Positions 34,389 through 46,739 of a stretch of 64,000 nucleotides of DNA are shown in pieces; position 1 is the stretch's first letter, and each line of letters starts with the position of its first letter. The stretch is from Perilla frutescens (lineage: Eukaryota; Streptophyta; Magnoliopsida; Lamiales; Lamiaceae). The stretch lies in the NCBI GenBank assembly GCA_026008535.1, contig BRKX01000011.1, positions 14,950,001 through 15,014,000 of the forward strand, written 5' to 3'. The notes below the pieces were generated by a model, which ran no database searches, was not told the DNA's origin, and saw only the letters and a list, made by a program, of their open reading frames with translations. Both the position numbers and the translations under genes were made by a program.

Positions 34389-36740
34389 CTGTACAATATT
34401 GAGTCCAATTACGATCATACTGTTCACCTAATAAGCAAAAAAAAAAATTGACATCAGATTCATATAATTAATATTATAATTTTATATTTAAATATAATGC
34501 ATTTATTACCAATATCAGACATTTGTGTAACATGTATATCAATTAATTGGTCATCCTCCAGTGATTCATTAACTGTTAAGTCAACCATCTGTTCAACCAT
34601 TTCTTCACCTGTATTTAATTAATTTAATAATGATTTTTGGTATGTAAAGTAAATAAATATAAATATAATATTTAAAAAAAACTAATTAAATTTGGACATA
34701 CTTACCAGTACAATATTGTTGAAAATTACGATCATATTGTTTACCTAATGAACGAAATTTTTTTATTAACATCAAATTCATATAATCATAATTATAATTT
34801 CATATTTAATTTTTAAATAACATAAAATGCATTTATTACCTATATAAAATATTTGTGTAATATGTATATCAATTAATTGATCAACCTTCAGTAATTCATC
34901 AATTGTTAAATCAACAATATGCTCAGCTTTACTTATTCTTTCACCTGTATTTAATTAATTTAAAAATAATTTTAGATGTGTTACATAATATAAAAAAAAC
35001 ATAATAATAATATTTCTTTAAAAATATAATAATAATAATATTTATTTAAATATAAAATATACAGTATTGAATTGGAATCATAAAAATCTGAAATATATTA
35101 AATTTATCAATAAAATTGTGATTCCACATTTTTTTACTAAAAATATTAAAAAAATGATAATTTTAATAGAAATGAATTATGGAAAAGAAACTAATTTAAA
35201 TTGCCCATAATTATTAACTTACCATTACAATATTGCTGCGAAGTACGATCATAATGTTGACCTAATGAACCAAAAAACTATTAACATAAGATTCATATAA
35301 TCATTATTATAATTTAATATTTAATTTTTAATTAACATATACTGCATTTAGTACCTATATCAGATATTTGTGTAACATCTATATCAATTAATTGGTCAAC
35401 ATCAACTGATTCATTAATTGTTAAATCAACAATCTGTTCAGATGTACTTCTTCCTTCACCTGTATTTAAATAAATTAAGAATCATTTTAGATATCTAAAC
35501 TAAAATAAAAACATAGTAATAATATTTATTTAAATATAAAATATACAAAATTCAATTTGAATTTTTCCAATCCGAAATATACTAAATTTAGCAATAGAAA
35601 TGTGATGCCCTTTTTTTCCTATAAATATTTTAAAAAATTTAAAATTAAATATAAATAAATAAATTCAAATATGACATATTAACTTACCAGTACAATATTG
35701 ATGCGACTTACAATCATAATGTTCACCTAATGAGCAAAAAAGTATGTTAAAATTAGATTTATATAATCATTATTATATTAACATATACTGCATTTAGTAC
35801 CTATATCAGATATTTGTGTAACATCTATATCAATTAATTGGTCAACATCAACTGATTCATTAATTGTTAAATCAACAAACTGTTCAGATGTACTTGTTCC
35901 TTCACTTGTATTTAAATAAATTAAGAATAAGTTTAGATATCTAAACTAAAATAAAAACATAGTAATAATATTTATTTAAATATAAAATATACAATATTCA
36001 ATTCGATTTTTTCCAATCCGAAATATACTAAATTTAGCAATAGAAGTGTGATGCCTTTTTTTTCCTATAAATATTTAAAAAAATTTAAAATTAAATATAA
36101 ATAAATTATTAAATAAATAAATAAATTCAAATATGACATATTAACTTACCAGTACAATATTGATGCGAATTACAATCATAATGTTCACCTAATGAGCAAA
36201 AAAAAATTGTTAACATCAAATTTATATAATCATTATTATAATTTAATATTTAATTTTTAATTAACATATACTGTATTTAGTACCTATATCAGACATTTGT
36301 GTAACATTTATATCAATTAATTGGTCAACATCAACTGATTCATTAATTATTAAATCAACAATATGTTCCGATGTACTTGTTCCTTCATCCTTATTAAAAG
36401 AGATTAAAAATGATTTTAGATATCTAATATAATATGAAAAACATAATAATAATAATATTTATTTACATATAAAATCTACAATATTTCATTGCAAACTAAC
36501 CTTTTAAATTTAGAGTATCACTAAAATCAATTTCTTTGAATACTGGTTAAATAACACAAATAATTTCTGGCTCAATATAATTGATATAAAAATGAATAAA
36601 AAATTATTCTCATTATTACAATATCATAATAATTTATTTCAAAATGTAATAAAAAAAAATATCTGTGTTAGCAATCTGTTCAACATGTATACCAATTAAT
36701 CTTGTATTCTGCAGTAGTTCATACGTTATTGGATAACCTG
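34389..36740 (-). CDS. Array of repeated small exons upstream of Rep: five a+b exon pairs and a degenerate sixth a exon
   Basis: b exons (39 nt): 34389-34427, 34706-34744, 35223-35261, 35688-35726, 36150-36188. a exons (99-105 nt): 34510-34608, 34840-34944, 35355-35459, 35801-35905, 36284-36388, and a degenerate one near 36660-36740. All full units are multiples of three and, where splice sites are intact, phase 1 on both sides, so units can be added or skipped without shifting frame. Exon b encodes G(E/K/Q)xYD(R/C)xxxQYC. Exon a encodes an acidic stretch with core (I/M/F)VDL(T/I) and a second QLIDI(D/H/N)(V/I)TQ. The last b exon joins in frame to the exon at 34130. Distal units have decayed splice acceptors (a4 lost AG; a5 altered). 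No start codon was assigned. These exons are read as the extended N-terminus of RepHel. Confidence 0.68.
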
Positions 36741-37710
36741 TAATAAAAAAATGTACTATAATTTAAAAAAAATTAAAAACAATATACACTAAAAGTTTAT
36801 AAATTATCTAAAAGAATCATATTTTAATATCTATAACATGATCTAATAAAATTGTTATTTGGGACATAAATTATTTATTTAGTATCATTTCTGATTCATT
36901 AAATTTTAATTTTGCAAATATTATTTTATATTTGAACCGCAACCAATTGAAACGGGAAGTGCATTATATGAGATTATTTTTTATGAAAAAATTTATATAA
37001 ATAATTTACATTTACATTATATAGCTACAATAAGGAAAAAATCGCATTTAATAATTAATTTCAAATTAATCTTAAAAATAAAGAATTTACTATCTGAATT
37101 TTTTTTATTTAAATCGTAAAAGGAAAAACGTAAGTAAATAGTTAGTAATTGATAATGGGTAATTTTAAATCATCAATTAAACAAAGTAAAAATTCTACAT
37201 GAAATTTTTTTACTATTTTGATTAAATTATATAATATTTTACTAAATTTATTAATTATTAACTAAAGTATGTAATTTATGTTAAATTTTTATTAAATTTG
37301 AAATAATGATATAAAATAAATATTAATTTAGATAAATATTTCAACATTACCTAATATTTACCTAATTTCGTATATATTAATTAATTATCTAAATTTTGTA
37401 CTTAATTAATTATATAAAATAATTAATTATTAAAATTATCTAAATAAAAAGTCTTTAATTATGATATATTGTTATTTGGGCCATATTTTGTATTTAACAA
37501 TTATGATTAAATCGAATTGGGCCATGATAAAAATACTCCATTTTAAATTCAATTGGGCCAGCATAAATCTTATTATATTTGACCCGGCCCGTATAATATT
37601 ATTTTACATATATATATATATATATATGAAGCTGATTAGGGTTGAGCTCATTTCAGCTCAACCCTAACTCTCCGCCTCCTCCATCTAGATTTCTCCGCCG
37701 CCTCTCTCTT
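36741..37710. other. AT-rich region inside the Helitron, then a leader-like segment
   Basis: 36741-37460 is AT-rich without clear coding. From 37461 GGGCC motifs appear, then a TA run (37607-37627), the hairpin 37636-37667 and a CT-rich leader-like sequence reaching the solo LTR at 37711. The leader resumes at 39993, so it was one plus-strand sequence before insertion. Confidence 0.5.
37636..37667. repeat. Perfect 13-bp hairpin
   Basis: TTAGGGTTGAGCT (37636-37648) pairs with AGCTCAACCCTAA (37655-37667) across CATTTC. It lies just after a TATA-like run. It contains telomere-like AACCCTAA, which is also common in plant leader and telo-box promoters. Confidence 0.85.
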
Positions 37711-39992
37711 TGTAGCGCTCCGGTCCCGAAAGACCGTGGAAATGGACGCCATGGGGGTTGGAATTAAGAAGCGGAAAAGAAAGGGGTAAGCTGATTAATG
37801 AGAACTCAACAGAAGACTCAAAATAACCAAACATGCTTTATTATAATATATACCTATTCACAACACCAAGATCAGAGTTCTTAGTGTTTAAAAAAAGGAT
37901 ATTACAAGCGCGGAGACTTAATTATCAAGAGAATACTTAACAAAAAGAGACAATGGGAAAATAAGTAAATAACAAAAGCCCATCTCTCAGCATCGTCACC
38001 TCCACGCGCCAGCCTACTGACCTAAAAAATATTTGAAAATATTTGGGCTGAGTACTAGTGCACTCAGTGGGCAAGTTTTTACAATACAAGTTATGCAAAT
38101 CATTTTGTTAAAGTAATCTATCTGTGTTCATGCAGGTAGTGAAGCTTAGGAGGTTTCAAAATTTTAAGCAACCTAAGTTCACCAAAACATTTTATCGTGA
38201 AGCGCTTAAGAGTGTAACCAGTCACTACCCGCAACCCGTACTACATCACCACGCGTAAAGTTGAGTATGGCCAAGTATACCCAATGGGTGTAACCCATAA
38301 GTGTTTCATTTAAGTCTCACCGACAAGGAGTAGGGCATGACAAATAATGCATGCATACTGTAGCTACTTACATTGACACAGCGCTGGTATATGAGACTCC
38401 GACAACATACAGTAGCACGTAAATATTTAACACAGATAGTCACATATGCAATTTTAACAAAGCAGAGCTTAATAACTCGAAAGATACAACTAGCAAAGAT
38501 ATAATAGCCCACCTGGATGATAAATTTATAACACAGATAAACTTTCAATCTCTGAGTTGGTTCTGCTCAGGTTCTGCTAGCTCTTCTAGGCCTACAATAA
38601 CCAGCCTTTGCTTAGTTTAACTAAATGACCCATATCAAAACTCAATTCCTAAGCTCCTTTTGAAATTAAGTCTCTATTAATTTTATTCAGTATCTTCTGA
38701 GTTTTTAACTCGGTGATTAACAAATTGACATCCTCTAATTGTTAAATCATACAAATATTATTATTTACATTCATTAAACCATTTTAATTAATGAAATAAT
38801 ACTTACATAATACATGATTAAGTAGGGAAAACATCATGCTTTTAGTAAAGTTAAAACAATATTATGTGATTCTTAATTTAATAGCGCTTATATGTTAAAA
38901 CCTATATATATTTAAATATATAAACTGATATATAATCTATTGTCATAATACTAATATAAATCCATTAGAAATTTACTTAATACAGAAAAGTGATAATCAC
39001 AAATTAATCAGGTTAGTAATTCATGTCTATCATATTAATTAAATGATTCGACTAATTAATCATCACAAAGAACCGCTAATTCCGACTAACAATCCAATTT
39101 CTTAATATTACATTAATAACCTTAAATTCAACTCCTAAAATTAACTTAGATATATTTACAAGATTGATAATATACACATACTGACCTTGAATCAGCTGCA
39201 AACGTCTTCTTTTTCTTTTCTTTTTTTTTTCTTTTTCTTTTTAATGGATGAGGGTTTATGGTTCTACAAGCTATATTATTTTTCTTAGTTAAATAGGGGT
39301 GATGGTTAAATTCCCTATTCATATTAGTACAAATGTATAACTTTACTACACTCCACCTCAACAATAATGCAAGGACACGTGCACACACTAAAATCTATTA
39401 CATAATCATCCTAATCTTCATTTTTCAATTCTTTATATATATATACAAGTGGGCTTACTATAGCTTAATTGTCCTATATATATATATATATATAACTAGC
39501 ATTCCCGTAAGTGTATATATACTTAGATAATTTAATTGTTTTTCAAATAAAATAATAATATATTTAGATAGACATAATAATATATAATAGGATAATAATT
39601 AAATAGAATTATATTTATCTAGATAATTAATTATTAGGATCATATATGATTATATCCTAAAATCATCTTCTAATACCCGAAGTGATAATAACAAGCACCT
39701 TTTAGGTTTAGAAAAAAATAAAAATAAAAAAAATAAAAATAAAATAACATTCGGGGTTTGTAATAAAAATACAAAAATAACTCAGGCCTCACTAACCTGC
39801 TCAACAAGCATACGTACCTAAAAAAAACTTAAAAAAAATAAAAATAAAAATAAAAATCAAGGGTCTATTTAACCTACTCAACAATCATAGGCTATTATTT
39901 TAATATTCAAAATTTTTGGATATTTCAATTATTCTAACTATTATATTTATATTCATAATTAAATTTAGATGATAAAATTTTGGGGTATTACA
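37711..39992. mobile_element. Solo LTR, 2282 bp, with target duplication CTCTT
   Basis: It starts TGTAGCGCTCCGG and ends TGGGGTATTACA. The direct repeat CTCTT flanks it at 37706-37710 and 39993-39997. It carries the GCGGAAAAG motif near the start and the block ATTTGAAAATATTTGGGCTGAG...CACTCAGTGGG (about 38025-38075) shared with the other long LTRs in the window. There is no coding sequence. It interrupts the Helitron. Confidence 0.87.
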
Positions 39993-39997
39993 CTCTT

Positions 39998-42900
39998 AAA
40001 CTCATCCCCGATCTTCTTGCGCTTTGTCTGAAAAAAAATACCGATCATCACTCTTATCTCTACCGTGTCCTTGACGTTCACTCTCTCTATCTAGATTCTT
40101 CTTGCGCTTCAGCATCTAGATTGTTCCATGGCCTTCACCTTCACTCTCTGTATCTCTGCGGAATTTTCTTCCGGCTACCGTTAATATCTCAAAGATCAGC
40201 CTCCACATACAACACTCCAAAATATGTCTTTCTTGCAGTATTTGGTTCTTATCTATCAGTGTAAATCTCAGAATCTCTCGGTCAGTGGCTGAATTTTTCT
40301 AGATCTATGAATTTTTTGGCCTCTTTCAGAAGCAGGTACTATTTTTTTACTCTAAATCACCAGTTAGGGTTTCAAATCTGGCGCAAAATCAAAGGTAAGT
40401 GTGATTTTCTTTTATGCTTGGATCTCACTGACTAACACACGCACACACACGCACACACATTTTAAATATATCTGTTTAATTATTTTACTCTACTGACCTT
40501 TTCTTATTTTGCAGGTTTTTGACGATCTCCTTCAATTCTCACTCGATTTATTTTACTCCGCCTCCCTCCTCTTTGTCTCATAAATTGTAGGGTTTTGTAA
40601 ATCGACACTTTCATCTACTGGGTCACTGCTCTCTCAGTGCCATGCCAGCTAAGTTTCAGATCTAAGAAGATCCAGTGTATATTTCTAATATTTATGTGTT
40701 TTTCTGTTTATTTATAATTTTTTTTATATATATATTGTAATGCAGTAACTGGAGTCATAAATGTTCTTTGTCCCCGGATTCCGCCATCACTACCTCTCTA
40801 CCAGCCTTATATCCGCTCTGTTTGAAGAGTGGATGCGGCAGATTTGAGACGGGTTCCACTAAAGGGCATTTAAAAAGCTAAGTTTTTTTGTTTTTATCAC
40901 TGTATTTATGTTTTGCTTTTGAGACTAACACACACACACATCTTGTGGTACAAAAATTTCAAAATTTTTGAAAATATATACAGTTTCTTAGATTTTGCCT
41001 GCACTTTTTTTAACCATCATACTATGTGAATATATTTTGTTCTCGGAATTTTTTTTTGTCTATTGCTTAATCTAATTTTGGTTTTTCTTATATCTCAGGT
41101 TGAAGATGACACCAAGTTCATGTAAACCCTTAAAAAAGATAAGTTTATTGCATTATATATATATATATACATCACTGTCTAACACACACACGTTTCATAA
41201 AGTGTAACATTGCAGATCTATTAATATATAGAGTATTTATCATATTTATTTGATGTTTTAAACTCTACTACTCTGTCAAACAACATAAACATGTTCACTG
41301 TCAGCATTTTTATCGTTTTTCCACAAAACAACACACACAAACATCCACTGTAATTAATATTTCACATCTACCTTGTGGTTTAAAGTCATTAAAACTTGCT
41401 TGACATTTTCTTTTGGTTTTATGCAGATATCTATTATATACATGAATCTGATAACCTTAACAACAATATAAAGAGAAGACAGTAGAGGTAAATATTATTG
41501 CATTTTTTGAGATACACAGAATGTATCTATATGATTTTTTGCTGTTCTAAATGATTTTTATTAAATTATTTTGAATTAATTGATGATTTATATAAATAAT
41601 TAACATACCTGGAAATGAATCTGACCTGCAGATTCTTTTAATGTGTTCACCCCTGTCTCTGTTTTTCATTTTCGCAAATTGTAAGATTTCTCCAGTTTTC
41701 TGAAATTTGAATTTTTTAATTTGCCTCTTATGCTTACTTGCATTAATGTAGTGGCGTTTTTTAAATTTTTCTTAACCACCCACTAACAATAATTATTTTT
41801 TTTATATATTTATTTAAGTATTATATTTTGTGCATATTTTGTTTAAAACTTTAATATTTTTTTTATTAATAAGTAAAATTCGCAGCAAAATTTCTTAATT
41901 TTTGTAAGAAATAACATTCTTATATTATTGTTATAGTAAATTATCAATTATTTTAATAATAGTTCTATCTGCCTGTAATTTATGTTCATTTTTTTAAATG
42001 ATGTGATTTACTTATATGTGTGTGCTTCAATCTTATAGGTAAAAATTGATTTATCTATGCTTCAACACTAATCTGGTATACTTATTCTTCTTTTTATCTG
42101 TCGAGTCCAGTCTTTACATATGTTCTATATGGCTTAACTATAGTTTTGTATGTATAAATATAATGAGCGCGTATTCCTGTTGTACTATGCTGTTTTATTC
42201 CGCATATCAGATCTGTGCGATTTGTGAGTGTTCTTTTTAAGAACACTATGCGAAACCCCTCGGTGAGAGGTTTTGGTCTGAGTCGTAGTGTTTAACCTGA
42301 TTGAGCCTTGGACTTTGTGTGACCCCCTGTGCCCCGTTCAAACGGGTGATTGTGAATTGGAAAATCCACTTACTCCTTAAGGGTTCTTGAAAGGTTAATG
42401 ATCTATGATCCAGATCTTTCGCATTTATTGAATTATTTGTGTGCATTATATATTGTGCATGTTTTTTCTATTAATACTGTAGTTTTCTAAGAATGGCATA
42501 TTCAAATTGAATGTTTAATTGTTTCTATCTATGTTATTAATTGTTTGCATTATTACTTGTATAATTCATTATTTACAAAGTGGCACATATATATTCGAAA
42601 TTATATAGTGTGCCATATTTTTTATGCAGTGAATGTCCTATGTATTTTTGAGCTTTAATAATCCTGCTGCATTAAGTGATAAAAGTTGTATATTATACAT
42701 TATATCCTGTTTGCATAATTATTTGTTTCTGGCCTGTTTTGTTTTTTTTTTCCTATGTTTTACTAAAAAATCACATATTAAATTTACTTGGTTGATTGTT
42801 CCTATTTACAATTTTTACTATTTTGCAGTATTGTTGTACTTTTTTTTTTTCACAGTGATGTTTTTTACACAATATATAAGCTGGCATATTTTTTATGTAA

Positions 42901-43085
42901 TGAATATCTTGTTTTAAATATGTAGCATAATCTGAAACATTAAGAACTTATGTAAAACTTAACAACATAACCTGAATAATTCAACACAAAAAATAAAATT
43001 GTTCTTGTAAAAAATAAACCCAAAACTTAGTCCAACTCCACACTTCTAATCACATTCAGACAGATCTTCATCCTTTTTTCTTCCA
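39998..43085. other. Leader-like, non-coding region between Rep/helicase and RPA
   Basis: Continues the CT-rich leader from before 37706. Candidate splice signals occur (for example TTTTGCAG at 40514), but the potential exons have many stops. Repeated ACACACAC motifs and a structured segment (42229-42420) are present. No protein was recognised. It could be a captured host 5' region, an antisense transcript or a promoter region. Confidence 0.4.
42229..42420. other. Structured non-coding segment
   Basis: Higher in GC than its surroundings, with several local inverted repeats: GTTCTT/AAGAAC (42229-42244), ACACTATG/CGTAGTGT enclosing AAACCCCTC/GAGGTTTT (about 42243-42292), and CCCGTTCAAACGGG. 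It could be a structured RNA or a transposon end; no known family was recognised. Confidence 0.35.
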
Positions 43086-46000
43086 TCACTGTTTTTCTTT
43101 CTTCAGCACTCTTTTGTTCCTCTTGTTTGTTGTTGCTGAAAACTCATCAAGCAGATTTCTTTTTATATGATCATCTACCATAATATTAACTGCATCACTG
43201 TTGGTGGTGTTTGTCTTTTTTGGAGTCAGTAATGCTTCCCTGATATTCAGCAGAATTTTTTTTTTTTAAAAAAGACAATTCATCAAAATATATTATCTGT
43301 GTGAATGTAGTATAGAGATAAAATGTAAGCTGTGTAAAAATAAATTAAATCTGATCTGAATTTTCATCAACAATTTCTTTTCCTTTCTTTGATTTGCATG
43401 AGGTTCCCTACACAAATAATATAATTATTTGATACAATATTTAATCTTTAAATATTTCGTATATATTACTTTTATCACTAAAAACACCCACCTGCTTTTC
43501 TGAAACTGTGCTGTCATCAACCACAACTTTTACAATATCAAATGGTCCTTTATTATTATTGACCTGCTCATGCAGGACAATAATATTAAAGAAACCTTTT
43601 TTATTGCAAATGCCTTCAACTTCAGCTGGAAGTAGATCAAATATCTCTTCCTACAAAAAAAAAATTATTATAGTTTTGTACTCATAATTTGTTATAATTT
43701 TAAACAATTATGCTACATACCTCTGCTGTGTTTTTTCCAATAATTTCCATGCATTGTGTTTCCCACATACGAAAGATTGTAGTTGCAGTAGAGTCACTCA
43801 CTTTGACAGTCAATTGATGTCTATATTTAAAAAAAGATGTTTAAAATACTCAATTTATAAAATAAATTAAATACTTAAATTTTATAATAATAAATAACCT
43901 TGATTTGCCAACTATGTCAAAACTCTGGCATTTCTCGCAAAAGAATTTGAGTTGATCTTGTACATCTAATTCCTTCAGACATTCCTTGTATGCAAGATAT
44001 GAAATGCCAAATATATCTTCAATGCTATTCACAGTACCATACACTATGAACTCCCCACTCTGAATTTCATCAAAATTTTGTTGTGTAATTGAAATATAAA
44101 ATTATTTATTTTGAAAGAATAATAATTCGAATTTAAATATAATTATTGTGAAATTTACCTCCCCATCTTCTAATATTTGCTGTATAGTTTTGCTTTTAAC
44201 CTCACAACTTTTTGATTGAACACATGCTTTTGAAGATGATCCAACATGTATGTTAAATTATTATTAGGTTACAATTATTAAATATTATAATAAAACTTTT
44301 AAAAAACATACCATATCTTCAATAATTTCTGATCCATTTATTGAAATGGATTCCTCATCCTGTATAAAAAAATGACTCATTAATTACATAAAGATATTCA
44401 TTTAAAATAAGTGCGTTTTATGTGTTTCTTTTCTTCAATACCTCAATAAAAATTTCTTCTCCACAAACTTTTTTTATTATTTCCCTGTCAATACAAATTC
44501 TGGCTACACTATATGACCCAGTGTAGATTTTGGCCTGTCCAGGTTGAACAGAAATGTTGAATAAAGCTTTTTTATTGCTTAAATGTTCCAGGCCTGATGG
44601 AATTCCCTCGTAGTTTTTACCCTATGCAAAAAAATTAATTAGTATTTGCATGGTTTAATTTAAATTTAAATTTCTTTTTTACCACACTTAATTCCGCAGC
44701 TGTTTTTCCTAAAAGACTTGTGCATTCCTTATCCCACATCAGAAATGTGGTGGTTCCAGTGTCATCAACCACCCTCACAGTCAACTTATACCTACAATTT
44801 AAACTTTTTAAAATTAAATTTTGTTCTGCAAAATATCATATCTATACTATATATGATTCAAAAAAAAATTACCTGAGCTTTCCTTCAATATCAAATGTTT
44901 CACATTTTTGGTAGAAAAACTGATTCCCACTTCTTGTAATTTTCTTCTGGCATCTCTTGCAAGCCAAGTAGGACCAATCTCCAATGGTCTCTACGCATCG
45001 TATAGTTGCAAATATCCAGAAATTTCCAAGCTAATTTTTTTTTAAAAAATCAGTTTAATTTTTTTTTTATAAAATCAGTTGAATAAATTTAAATTATAAA
45101 TTTCTTTTAGTGCAATTTAAATTATTGAAAATACCTTTTCATCTGTCATAATTTATGAAATACTCTTCATTTCAAAATCTCCATCTCTGATTTCATCATT
45201 GAGGGACCTCTTTGATGATGAAGTCAGAGTAGAGATACTGGTGGATCTCACTTTTCCCGTTTTCAGATACCTCCAAACAAATATTTAGTGAAGAAATGTT
45301 AGTTAAATAATGTATTTGAACTTAAATACTTTAAAATACCAACAAAAGCAGAGATATAAAATTCAAGAATGCTAAAAATATAAAAAGAACATGTAATATA
45401 ACAATTAAATTATTTTACCTAATATTGAAATCTGCCAACTCTGGATCATTCTGATTCAGCACCATCTTTGTAATATTAAACATAGATGACACACGTATTT
45501 CTCCTGTTGTAGTATTTTACTAATTATAAGATCGCATGTAATTAAAAGTACCAGAAATAAATAAACTGTCCTACCCCTATACATATTGGGCCTGCAGAAC
45601 TGCACAATTACTGCAACCGGTCGTTCTGGTTTTGTTTCTAGAAATTTTATCATCTCTTCTGCATATGTTTCCCATAAGGTCACTGAGATCGTGTTTCCAC
45701 TACAAAATTTGATTAAAATGCAGTGAATACATAATAATTCTAATATTAAACAATAAAAATATGTGATGTAATATAACAAACTCTTTTACTCCAGATCTTC
45801 CAAAACCAAATCGATTAATTGGATCAGCTTCCCATTTATCTCTTTGGTGAGCGGCCTATAGTGTGACACAATTGTTCTCATTACATCTGTAAAAAAAATA
45901 AAAAATTATTTCACAAATCCATATAAAATACTACATTTTTTTCGTGTGTATTCAAATATATTACCAAACATTGCTGCATCCCCAATATTCTGCATATTAG

Positions 46001-46443
46001 CAATATCATTAAATGTCTTTATCTCATATGGTTGCTGCATAAACTCTGCATGAAAAACATGAAATATGCGTGTTTGTTTGAACACAATTATCTTATAAAG
46101 TCTCCCTGTTGTCTTGTACTTCATCACGTTTATTCCAACAACAAAATCTATCAAAGCGTAAACATTGCCTTCAATAAGGCGCTGTTTAAACTTGTCTACA
46201 CTTGCTTTCAGAATTGTTACGTGAATTCGTACACCCTACAAAAAAAATAAACTTTGTAAGTTTTAATTTTTTAAAAGAAAGCAAATCGTAAAGCTGATTA
46301 AATCAATGTACCTCTCTGTCATGAAATATGCATTCCATGCTAAATGCGTTTGTGTTTTCGTAGCAACGTATCAACCGAAGTTCTAAGCCGAATATACTTT
46401 TACCTGGCTTCAACATCTGAACCGTACCAAAAATGGAAGCCAT
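43086..46443 (-). CDS. Helitron-borne RPA1-like ssDNA-binding protein with two C-terminal zinc/OB modules
   Basis: The first exon is 46443-46312 (start MASIFGTVQMLKPGK); further exons are 46235-45965, 45886-45790, 45699-45575 and 45503-45419, then smaller exons down to the stop at 43088-43086. DNA-binding OB region: REGVRIHVTILKASVDKFK, LYKIIVFKQTRIF, then SVTLWETYAEEMIKF and VAVIVQFCRPNMYRG. First C-terminal module (45031 to about 44441): FWIFATIRCVETIGDWSYLA, CKRCQKK, YQKCETFDIEG, YKLTVRVVDDTGTTTFLMWD. A second, similar module follows (about 44060-43490): ISYLAYKECLKEL, CEKCQSFDIVG, HQLTVKVSDSTATTIFRMW; its first zinc Cys is replaced (AYKEC). The tail LLDEFSATTNK resembles other transposon RPAs. 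It would coat single strands during rolling-circle transposition. Exon limits in the second half are approximate. Confidence 0.82.
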
Positions 46444-46739
46444 TGAGACTGTTGATTGAAAAATCTGTAGAAATTTTTTTAGATTTTTTGATGAGGAATG
46501 ATATGAGATCGTGTGAATTATGTATTCAGAATGCTATTATATGATTTAATATATCTCATGTTTCAGTTGAACTCAAGTGGTAGAAGTAGTGGGTAGTTTT
46601 CTGAATTAAATATTAATTATGAATAACTTAATATTTTTATTATCCTTGTTAATAATTTCTGAATTCAAGTAGTGGGTATTCATGCAGTTAGTAGTGGGCG
46701 TGTGTAGTTTTTTTATATTTTTTTTTCATGTAGTATAGA

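Larger units (their letters stand above)
29229..46739 (-). mobile_element. Large Helitron (Rep/helicase plus RPA), with an inserted solo LTR
   Basis: The 3' end on the minus strand is ...ACTATACTAA at 29229, preceded by the hairpin CGCGCAACGCGCG and followed by host T. The 5' end is probably TCTATACTACATG at 46739, preceded by host A; a second typical 5' end, TCTATACTATATATAAA, lies at 47298. On the same strand are an RPA1-like gene (43086-46443) and a Rep/helicase gene (29641 to about 36740), the set carried by autonomous plant Helitrons. The 17.5 kb span includes a 2.28 kb solo LTR (37711-39992) and a 3 kb plus-strand leader-like region (39998-43085). Whether this is one element or two adjacent ones is not settled. 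Confidence 0.65.

Noticed and set aside
34389..36740. The exon array as a simple intronic satellite
   Set aside because: The repeated parts keep splice sites, phase and coding pattern, while the sequence between them varies in length.
42243..42292. AAACCCC in a structured segment suggested a telomerase RNA template
   Set aside because: It does not match a permutation of the plant telomere repeat, and no other telomerase RNA hallmarks were seen.
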